Part shown: positions 55,304-64,000 of the stretch, piece after piece
Layout: every line of letters begins with the position of its first letter
Numbering within the stretch: the first letter of the stretch is position 1
Assembly: GCA_010093685.1 (NCBI GenBank)
Contig: MU006226.1
Location: 74,964 to 138,963 of the forward strand
DNA: 64,000 nt
Direction: 5' to 3'
Source: Ophiobolus disseminans
Taxonomy: Eukaryota; Ascomycota; Dothideomycetes; Pleosporales; Phaeosphaeriaceae
Notes under the pieces: model-generated
Told to the model about the DNA's origin: nothing
The model's input: the letters and a program-made list of their open reading frames with translations, nothing else
Database searches by the model: none
Made by a program: the position numbers and the translations under genes

Positions 55304-57416
55304 CTAGACCGGAACCATGAAGAGACCCAGAGGCGGAGACGTCATCTGGAAGAAGTCGACTGTCAGACCCAGAAGAGAATCAACCTGGAACGCCACCCTC
55401 TGACCCGCTGGACATGGCATGCTTCCCACGTTGTACTGGTTGCCAGGCGTAATCGAGAGCGAAAGCCCAAGCTGCGTTCCAGTGTTGAGACGAATATCGA
55501 CGGGACCAAGATTGACACGAAGGCCATTGTCCAAGCCCGCCGTGGTGGTGCTCAGAAGTGACACCCGAATACCGCCTGGAATGCGGATCTGGATTGGCCC
55601 AAGGTCTAAGAACGGACGTGCGGGCGGCGTGTAGAAGACGAGGTTGCAGATTTTGCCTCGGTGCTCTTGACCGATGTCGAAGGCGAACACTGGAGAAAGA
55701 AAAGGTGACAGTTGCGCAGTGCCACCATTCCCAGCGATGATCGAGCCACTGTTCTTGTTGACCGTAACTATCAAGGTCGGCGGTATGAGAGGAGTTTGAA
55801 GGCCTGGTGAGATGTTGGTAGGAACTGAAGGTGTGGCGGACCGGCGGCTTGAGGGTGCAGGCACCGGCATTGGTACAGGGACGATCGAAGATGGTGCTGG
55901 GAGTGGTGTATTCGGAGGAGGTACAGGTGCTGGTGCTCTCGACGACGAGACTGGTATCGGTACGCTTACAGACGAACTCGATATCCTAGTTACGGTGATC
56001 GTGTGTGTGAATGTCGGAGCCGGAGCACTTAGACGCGCTGTTATTGTTAGATTGTGTCATCAAAATCAAAGACTTCGCCATCTTCCTCACTCGTAGGCAA
56101 ACCAGCGCTCGTCGAACTTCCCATACAATTGCAGCTAGATGTCGTTGCCGACGGCAACAGCACTGATGATCTCTTCGCATAGCCATTAGTCCATGCACTC
56201 CAATCTAGAGGCCCTGTGGCCGATGCTGATGTAAGTGCGGGTGGACGGATGGTGCTTATGCAAGGGCAATCACAGCGCCAGTGTATGGCAGGCACAAGGT
56301 ATCGAAGGAGGAACCACGCAATAGAAAGATTGTACAAGAGTAAGAAGAAAAGCGGCGACAAGGCGGACGAAAGGATAAGAGGGAAAAGGTGGCTTACAGG
56401 GTTCGCGTCCGCCGGGCAGGACAGGTCGAACAGAGGTTGGACTGCCTGGAGATCTCCCGCTGGCTTGATACCGAATGATGGCGACGGGTTGCCAAGCTGA
56501 ACGTCCTGCAGAGTGTAGTACCAGAGATTAATATTGTCGGCCACCAGCTGGCAAGTCACATCTTCCCAATAAATACGGGCATTATCCGCATTGGGCACAG
56601 CTTGATTGAGTGTCTGGCCACTAACCGGCCACCCAGTTTCAGTAACCTTTCGAGCTGGTCAGCACGGTCTATCATAAAGGGGTCATGTGTTGAACTTACC
56701 CAGACTGGTTTGCCTTGAGCGGCACCAAGTGTCTGATGGTATGCGTCAAAAAAGAGCTGGCTTGCGCTGCCGACGCCGTTCGCCATGGTGGTTTGGAAGT
56801 AAGGATATGCGTCCATTCCAAGGAAGTCGAGGGTGGAGATGAAGTCATTGTTAGTAGCATTGACGTAAACAGTCCATGTATCGACGTGACCGACAGGCTT
56901 GCCATCGAGGGGTGTGCCGCGGATGGCAGTGCGAGTCTGCTGAACATAGTTGATCAACTCTTGGGGTTGCGCACCGGCGCCGGACATGTTCTCAATGCCC
57001 GTAGGGGTGATGCGGTACAGGTCCTCGCTGCCAACCGAGATACCCTCCACAAGGTCGGTGAAGGCTGTGCCGAACTGCGCGATAGCAGCTTTCAGGGCAA
57101 TAATTTCGTTGTCGAAGTTGGACTGACCGGCAGAAGCCCAGAGGCCGAGTAAAAGGGTGGTTTTGGTGTTGATGGCGGCTTGGATGGCCTCAATGACGGT
57201 GTTTGTTGTACCGTGCTGTATCATGGTATAGAGGCGAGCGGAGGTCCAGCCATTGGTACCTGGAAGCGTCTTTGCAGCGTTGAACTCATATTCGAAGTCG
57301 ACTAGGGTTTTCGCCTGGTTGTTGTTGAAGTTGGCGCCGTAATTGAAACCCTTGATGGCTGCATTGGCGGTGGAGAGAAGGCCTGCTGCGGCAATGACAG
57401 AGGTAGAGAAGCGCAT
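55304..57416 (-). CDS. GH17 beta-1,3-glucanase/transglucosidase joined to a But2-type C-terminal domain
   Basis: Four exons give 593 aa in one frame: 57416-56700, 56646-56398, 56172-56091 and 56037-55304. Signal peptide 1-19. GH17 domain to about residue 322, with acid/base E131 in SVGSEDLYR and nucleophile E242 in VTETGWP, the latter created by joining exons 1 and 2. Exon 3 and the first part of exon 4 form a Ser/Thr/Pro linker with VPVPMPVPAP-like repeats. Residues about 436-593 resemble the fungal But2 C-terminal domain (FAFDIGQEHRGKICNLVF, and PCPAGQRVAFQV near the end). The intron 2 acceptor (GCGAAG after ACTAAT) is my choice because it alone keeps phase; an alternative is two adjacent genes. 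It is expected in the cell wall, remodelling beta-1,3-glucan. Confidence 0.75.
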
Positions 57417-58454
57417 CGTAGTGGTGCGCTTTAGGAGAAAGAGGAGAGAGGAAGAAAATTATTATTCAGAGCGAGAGTTGGTAGGATGCAAATCGTTGAT
57501 CTTGTGTTGGAGGTAGGTGAGGGAGAGAAGGAGGCTGCAGTCGAAGGAAGACCGGACGAGTGACGTCTGTCGATATTTGACAGGCAGGTGCATGAATTAG
57601 CTGCAGGGGAAGGTACGAGTTGACTGACTTTAAAGAAAGCGCTACATGCAGGAATGGAGAAGAAAGCAGGTCCCGCCGCCATCCGCTCTTTCCGTTGGCA
57701 GCGAATGCATGCATGGCGATCGTTTCAGAGCCTCATCACATATGAGATGAAACTCGTTCGCAACCTCTTTAGCCAATGTCATTGGTAAGTAGCTTTACAG
57801 CACATTGAAGTAATGTTGTGCTTCCAAGGTTTTTGTGAGTTCAAGCATTGCGGAGGACAAGGATCGCCACTTGGCAACCGATTGGACGCATGTGGGGAAA
57901 TCAATATTCAACGGCGCCGGATCAACGCAGACACCCGCCTTTACCGGTAGTGTCATGTGTGGACAAAAATAACAGGAGAAATTCGCGTTCGATAATGGTC
58001 TCATCAGTCTTGTGAGCATCAGCATCATCACTTTGTGATGAGCATGCGTGTCGCCGATGAGCATAGCGCGCTTTCTGTTTGCTGTGAAGTCATAGAAGGT
58101 GATATGCGTTGTTGTACGCTCACAGGAAAAGTTGCGCACGCTCCAATAGTCGTATACGTGGAGTCTACACTGTATGACGTGCAGAAAGTATGGTGCATGC
58201 GCCGGCGTGGCGATGACGTGGTTCACGGAACAAGACATCGGGTTTGAATACGTAGTCTCTTGAGTTTGAGATCAACTATAGTGCAGTGGTGTATCGATAT
58301 TTCGGGAAGACATGTGCACTTCCAACAGGTACCTAGTTTGATCGCATGTAGCTACGCCTACGAACCGATGTAACCGAAAGAAGACGGAAAAACGCCTTCA
58401 GCATTCTCATCATTGCAGTCATATGCCATAATTCGTAATAACATCATCAAACCA
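57417..58454. other. intergenic, GH17 promoter side
   Basis: A 147-codon minus-strand frame at 57795-58238 shows no domain or signal peptide and is not called. Otherwise nothing is seen. Confidence 0.4.
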
Positions 58455-60530
58455 TCAAACCATATCCTTACAGCTGCCCCGTCTCGAAGCACCAAGCTTC
58501 GCCAACCCAGCCACCGCGCTCCCCCGTCTAGAAGCACTTGGAGTCGGTATCTTGATGATCGGTATACCCCATCTTCCATGTTCTCCAAAATTGGTCGCCG
58601 GCAATTCCACAGCACGAGTCACGACATTGAATCGATCTGCCTCGGCTGTAACTGCTGTGTCCGGAGATTCATGTCTCATCTCACTTCCTGTCATTTCATA
58701 GATCTTCTTCTCGTCGGGTGAGAGCTCGAACTTCGGTCGTTCTTCGATCTCCGCGATGCTGGTTGAATCGGTAGCAAGCTCAGAGCACGATGGGAGACTG
58801 CGGCGTCGACGGCGAAGGTGGATGAGCCAGATGATGCATAGCAGCAGAACCACGACGGTAACAGTGACACCGGCAATGATTGCGGTGCGCGTGCTCGGGC
58901 TTGGGCCTGTGTTTCCATTGCTTGTAGGAGGCCGGATGACTTGGAGCGTGCCATTTAAGTTGGAGTATATCCGAGTCGTGTTCATGAGGGCCTCAAATTC
59001 TGGCGATGCCCAACCTTTCTCCGGACTTTTTCGAGGCGCGCCACCCTGAGGCGTGCCGCCCACCTTATCGACCAAGCTCTTGCTGAGTTCGTAGCGTCCA
59101 GCCGACGCGTTGAAGACACTGCCCCATGTTACTGTGGGTAGATCGAAGATGGCAATGGACTCTGTTTCCCAGTCACACGTGCCTGTAGTGTTGCGACGCA
59201 CGTTATCTCCACCGATGGTGAGTAGTTGCCTGCCAACAATATGACAAGTATGCCCATAACGTGGTGACTCGGCTTGATAGATTTTGATCCAGGTATAGGA
59301 TGGCAGAGACAGTACGTAGATATCGTCGTACCACTTCGTATGTCCACCTGTCGGATCCCAACCTCCGTAAATGTAGATGTTGTGCGTCGAGTTGTCCGGA
59401 GCTGTAGCAATAACAGCACAGGAGTCGATGCGTGCAGGTGGTATATCGCCGGAAGTGGTCTGTGAATACCACGTACCATTACTCTTCGAACTGGTCAAGT
59501 ATGAGGCTAGGTCAAGAACATCGACCGTGTCGAAAGTGAGCAAACGACCCTTGTCTTGAGATGATGCAATTCTTTGACCATCGTATACCTTGCCGCCCAG
59601 CGCCACGAGCAGCCCATTCCCGCCGATGCCCGGAACATACTGAAGAGCACCACCCAGCCGCGGCTGCGCATCTTTCATGCTCGATACAGAGATATTCTTA
59701 GCAGTCTGATGAGACGTGTCTACTACCATCATGCCGTTGAGTAAGACAACTTGATCAAGATCGTCCCTTGTGTAGGGTTCCGTGCCATTATCGGTGCCAC
59801 CGCTGAGGTAGAATGCAAGGCCCTGATCGGAAGCTTCCGCAGACGACCCATAGCTAGGTGTCTTGAGCTGTCCTACATCGAATTGATCCCAAACCTGAGT
59901 ACTGTTATCGAAGGACCAGAGAGGATACTGGTTGTTGTATGTCGAATTTGCGGCCAGAAAAGATTCGTTGCCTCGATATGATGTCCCGCTATATGTCCAT
60001 ACGCGCGTGTCGTTGTAGGGACCGTGATACATTGCACCACCCACCATGCCAGGTCTAACAACTGAGCCAGTTCGGGGATTTGGGGTAGTTTCGAAGGCTA
60101 GCCAGGACATGTTTTTCGTCCAGTCCCATGACTTCTTCAAGTCGACTTGGAGTAGGAACGGATCTGTGAATGTTAGGATTGCAAACATGACCATTCATAG
60201 CAATCTTTGCGTTCCCATAGAATTATTCATTTTAGCGAATGGTGAACTTACTATAGCCAAGAGTGTTGTTGGTGGACCTCACGGTGACATTGGGCAACTG
60301 GAATGTTTGAACTCCTCCATAGACATAAAGAACGTCGTTCTTTACCACAGCTGTCATCTAATCAGCAAGTGCATTGGCTATCTTCTGGATTGCTTACATT
60401 GATGGTACCAGCGGGAGCAAAAGTACGTGATAACGTCAGAGGGTTTCCAGACGGATGGGTATTGCGCCAAGACCAGGCCAACAAGCGTCTGGAGAATGAG
60501 AAGCGCATTGAACTGCCTAATCAAAGCCAT
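58455..60530 (-). CDS. Kelch-repeat secreted/membrane-anchored protein
   Basis: Three exons give 646 aa: 60530-60398, 60350-60252 and 60163-58455. Exon 1 encodes a signal peptide (MALIRQFNALLILQTLVGLVLAQ) and YPSVWKPSDVITYFCSRW; exon 2 starts the first Kelch blade (VLYVYGGVQTF). Further blades have the GG pairs and aromatic residues: AFYLSGGTD, GLLVALGGKVYD, IYIYGGWDPTGG and QLLTIGGDN. Many NxS/T sequons indicate a secreted beta-propeller. One transmembrane helix lies near residues 500-525 (AIIAGVTVTVVVLLLCIIWL), followed by a basic stop-transfer RRRRR and a cytosolic tail of about 120 aa with SASRRGS repeats that look like kinase sites. This layout is common in Pleosporales; the ligand is unknown. 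It is tandem with the GH17 gene on the same strand. Confidence 0.87.
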
Positions 60531-62745
60531 CTCGTGACTCTATCAAGTCTGGCTTGGAAATGCGTCGCAGCGCTGAAGGGCCCGCAGAGAAGTTATTGAG
60601 TTCTTTGACAGCCGACAAGGATACTGATCTGAAAACGGCGTTTTGCGACTGAAGTACGGTGAGCTATAATCTTTGCTCCTAGCATCACGCCGTCGGGTCA
60701 TGAGCCGTCATCCCCACAATGACCGGCAGGCCCAGTGTCGCTATCATCGCAGCTGCAAGCCCAATACCATCGTCCTGTTCTAGACTTTTCCGCATCGTCA
60801 GATGTCTTACGATTGGATGAATGTACAGCTTCCGCAATTCTTCCAGTCCCACCGCTCTGAGAGTTGCCAATCACGGTGTGGTGGTAGCGAGTGGTCCAGA
60901 GCTTGCGGTAAGAACCTCCAAGCTGCTGCATGCCGCCATCGTTAGCTAAGCCTCGTTCTGCTGACTGATAACAAGAACCTGACTCTTCAGTGAGCTCTTT
61001 TCAAGGATCATGCCGGCGAAGAACTTCCTGTCGCCGTTTGGGTCTTAGGGCTGAGAGGATTGGGGTTTGATGAGCGTGGATTGGACGATGAGCCGAAAAT
61101 CTTGTTGTGGATGGAGAGCTGACCAACGGCGTGCAAGCCCAGATATGCTCTAGGTTTGGTACCCAAGGATATTGTTGCGGCTGGAGTATCCGTAGAAGAT
61201 TCTGACCTTGGGAGTGAATGGGACTAGCCGACTTGGCCGTAGTGTCTTGCATCCGAAGGGCGGTCTAGCAACTTTTTGCGATCATTAAGGCAGGCATACA
61301 TGTTGCAAGTTGTGGGTTTTCGCATCTGTGTATGAGTTGTTCTTGATGGTTCTTTCGTGCTGCTTCCGGTAGAGCGGACGTTTTGCGGTCAACTCTGAGC
61401 GCGGTAGAGCGACTTTGAGGAGAGGTTTGCTAGATCGACGCCATGAGGACACCAGACCAGGATTGGGCAAGGCCGCAACACCTCCCAGGATTTGCTTCGC
61501 GTATGCCCGAAATAGCGAGCTGCATGGGGTGTCTATAAAAAGATCATGGGTATGGAGAGCCTGCTGTCCGAGCGCCTTTGGCGACATGGCTGTTGGTGGC
61601 TTGAGGTCGTTTACGGTGTGATGCTTTGGTGGTTCTCATAGCACTCTATGAGCACAATCAGGGAGCCTGAGGGAACAATTTCTGGTGACACATTCGCATA
61701 GATGTGTAGACGTGGATTCCTGTCGTTTGCCTTTCTTTTTCTATCAGCGAGCTTAGAGATACCACGAGTCATTCCCCATCCTAGGTGCCTATCGTCGACG
61801 TTGCTAGGATGTTTGGCACGAGGCCGATAATGGGGCCGTGGCAGGTTATTGAAATCGCTTAAGGAAGGAACCTCTGCCACACATCAAGAAGGCACGGAGG
61901 ATGAAAGAAGTCTCTAAAGTGACGATACGACTGATTATATATGATTGCTGATGTCTCTCATGTCTCGAATTTCGTGTTAGGCGGCCCATGCTGGAAATAG
62001 CCCGGGTGTACTGTCTGGTCGAAAGCGGTCGTTGGTAGTCTCAAAGTACGAACTGTACTAAGTTTGGACAGCACAGACTACGTATATCGGCTCCATGCCT
62101 CCAAACATACAAGTGCGCAAAGTTGGTGAGGGGTCATTGGCAGGTTTGGTGCTGTTCTTGCCAACATTGGTGCCGTGCGTGCGGTGCCGTGCGTGCAGTC
62201 CATCTTACGCGATCTTCGAAGGCGCATGTACGAGGGCAATAGACAGGTACATTGCATTCGTGATCGTAAGCACATGACTGCTGTGTCGGTCTCCAGAAGG
62301 TAGAAGGTGGAGTGCATCACAAGGGCAGTTTTGGGAGCTTTCCTTGTGGCCCTTGGTACCTACCTAGGTAGGTATAGATAAATTTTGGTATCGAGCGACA
62401 TACCGCTCAAGATCTTAGGATACCAGTATAAAGAAAATAGTTAATGTAGTCAAGTCGAAAACACAGGCCATGTTACAAGCCAAAAGCACATCTCTCTCCC
62501 ACTCGTTGCTGACAACCCGCAAAATCCCGCCCACCCCGATTGGCGCCAAGCCCTCGACCCTCCCGCGTCAGAACTTCAACACTCGATCAACCAACCTCAC
62601 GAACAAACCGCACCAACAACCAACCCCACGATGAGTGCACACCTCGCTCCCCACCATGGCAAGACGCCCGCCGCTTTCGTAAGCTCTTACCCCAGCCATT
62701 GGCCCCGCGCAAGCTGCCACAGCGGCTAACGAATGACGACAGAGC
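60531..62745. other. 2.2-kb region without firm gene
   Basis: Minus-strand frames at 61611-61880 and 61285-61587 are moderately protein-like, but I could not join them by convincing introns or recognise them. A perfect palindrome CCTACCTAGGTAGG lies near 62358. The right end is the QCR10 promoter. Confidence 0.35.
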
Positions 62746-63390
62746 ATGCGGAGCCCGTACAAGGCGTACAGAAGCCCCCATGGTCCGCAGTACGTATTTC
62801 GAATCTTTGTCGTATGGAGGGAATCGGGGTGGTGTGTGGTGGAGCTCGGGAAGATTGCGAAGGGGAAGAGGAGGGAGGCGATATGACGACAGCACGGTAA
62901 CGACCGAGCAAGACGGAGGAAGAGCAACCAAGCTACACACGACCCGGCAAAACCACAGAGACGGAGTGCCAACAATTGGAGAAGAAAAGGACTAACATCC
63001 CTACCAACAGATACTCTATCGCAAAGAACTACCACGGCATCACCGCCCGCACACTCGTCAAAGCGTACGTCCACCATAACCAATCTACCTACCCACCTTC
63101 CACACTTCTCCTTCCGCCCTATCTAAGCACCTTCTTCATCCATCTCCCACAAATCCACCCCACAATACCCTTCCTCACTACCTCCTCAACCCCAACAATC
63201 ACCCTACAACCCCATCTAACCCCCCAACAGTGGCGTCCTGGCCGGCGGCTTCGGCGGCGTAGCCGGTTTCTTCGCGCTCTTCTTCTTCGCCGAGGTCCCC
63301 AAAGTACGCGAGGACATCATGAAGAAGATACCCGTGCTGGGCGATTACCCGTGGTCGAAGCAGATTGCGCCAGAGGATAATCCATTTTAG
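62746..63390 (+). CDS. QCR10: cytochrome bc1 complex subunit 10
   Basis: Three exons, 62746-62789, 63011-63064 and 63231-63390, give 85 aa. Among several nearby ATGs only 62746 yields the correct phase: MRSPYKAYRSPHGPQ joins to YSIAKNYHGITARTLVK and then to AGVLAGGFGGVAGFFALFFF. Branch sites GACTAAC and CATCTAAC precede the two acceptors. The single membrane helix (VLAGGFGGVAGFFALFFF) is followed by the family's C-terminal pattern: EVPKVREDIMKKIPVLGDYP then APEDNPF, matching yeast Qcr10 in spacing (KKIPLLG ... PPEDKPN). It is a small peripheral subunit of respiratory complex III in the mitochondrial inner membrane. The exons total only 258 nt in a 645-bp gene. Confidence 0.87.
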
Positions 63391-63706
63391 ATGGGCAATT
63401 GGACGATGGAGGGATGAGAATGGAATATGGGCATGCTGTATATTAGGATGTATGTGAGGCGGAAAGGAATGGAATAGAATAGAGGATGAATTTTGAGATT
63501 GATGGGAATGTGGAGGTATGTGGCGATAGTGATGTTATGTGTGATGATTTGTGTCTCAGACGATCGTTCAGACATTGCTTGGTTCGCGTCTAGGATGGTC
63601 ATTCAGACATTGCTTCGTTTTGTCGTATCCGGCATAAAGCTTTCTAACATATCTCGCTATGCAGCTGGACCTCCCATCCTACCCACACACCCAGATCTCA
63701 GCCCAC
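63391..63706. other. intergenic between convergent genes
   Basis: 3' flanks of QCR10 and PUP2; AT-richer, no further feature. Confidence 0.5.
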
Positions 63707-63983
63707 CTAATTCGTCGGCAGTCGACCCACCACCTCCTCCATCTCAGCATCAGTGTAGATCCTGAAGCCCTTATCCTTTGTGACGCTCGCGAGCTGCACA
63801 TTCTTGCTATCCAGCTTCTCCTCCATGACCTGCTTGAGCGTCTTGAGCGTGAGCACCTCGGCCTCGGGCAGCGTGAGCGACTTGTGAAACTCGTTTTGCA
63901 GCTCGGCCTGCGCGCCCTCGGAGCCGGAGCCAATGGCCTTGGCGTCGTAGCGGTAGAAGGTGCCGGAGGGCTCGGCGTGGTAG
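63707..63983 (-). CDS. PUP2: proteasome core subunit alpha5, last exon (partial gene)
   Basis: The exon begins after an acceptor (CTAAT branch, ATACAG) at 63984 and reads YHAEPSGTFYRYDAKAIGSG, then GAQAELQNEFHKSLTL, LKTLKQVMEEKLDSKNVQLA and TKDKGFRIYTDAEMEEVV, with the stop at 63709-63707. The FYRYDAKAIGSGSEGAQ block and the SKNVQL(A) segment are diagnostic of alpha5 among the seven alpha subunits. Alpha subunits form the outer, non-catalytic rings of the 20S proteasome. The remaining exons lie beyond the right edge of the window. Confidence 0.93.
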
Positions 63984-64000
63984 CTGTATTTATAATTAGC

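Noticed and set aside
57795..58238. Minus-strand 147-codon frame as a gene
   Set aside because: No signal peptide, motif or conserved pattern; kept only as a remark in the gap entry.
61285..61880. Two-exon hypothetical gene on the minus strand
   Set aside because: The two frames cannot be joined by a credible GT-AG intron and neither half is recognised.

Overview
The window is nuclear DNA of a filamentous ascomycete, most likely a Dothideomycete of Pleosporales type. This rests on short GT-AG introns of about 45-220 bp with CTAAC/CTAAT-type branch sites, on the protein families present (2EXR, fungal But2-type domain, M43 secreted protease, PEX16, QCR10), and on a transposon island mutated in the style of repeat-induced point mutation (RIP), with CpA to TpA changes on both strands. 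The species assignment is inference.

Layout. 1-2605 holds two decayed F-box/LRR-like paralogs. 3363-3491 is a tRNA-Ile(AAU) gene interrupted in its T-arm by 55 bp that look exactly like an mRNA-type intron; this is the most unusual object in the window. 4129-9137 is ordinary housekeeping: an FCP1/NIF-type HAD protein divergent from RRP36, then a BTB protein. 9138-12436 has no recognisable gene. 12437-13934 is a Pro/Ser-rich protein of unknown function. 13935-16660 is non-coding and ends in a TTG microsatellite. About 16680-30052 is the RIP-mutated island. It contains a structurally complete Ty3/gypsy element with matching LTRs and a 5-bp target duplication, a minus-strand chromodomain gypsy fragment, and a minus-strand Ty1/copia body whose 5' side is joined to a gypsy-type LTR and leader. 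Two more F-box paralogs (30422-32301 plus, 34986-33249 minus) face each other just beyond it.

35484-37470 is an eight-exon Dal5-like MFS transporter. From 39505 to the right edge the gene set is mostly conserved: 2EXR protein, HD-domain phosphohydrolase, PEX16, RPN8, a SWS1-like SWIM protein, a SWIRM protein, a CDC50 flippase subunit, an M43 metalloprotease carrying a frameshift, a GH17 glucanase that appears fused to a But2-type domain, a membrane-anchored Kelch protein, QCR10, and the last exon of proteasome alpha5.

There is no obvious biosynthetic or defence cluster. The genes work in separate processes: ribosome assembly, proteasome (RPN8 and PUP2), peroxisome biogenesis, lipid flipping, respiration, cell wall and secretion. 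The accessory character of the left half comes from the transposon island and the four degenerating F-box paralogs around it. Exon coordinates were derived by hand from splice signals and reading-frame continuity, not from transcripts.
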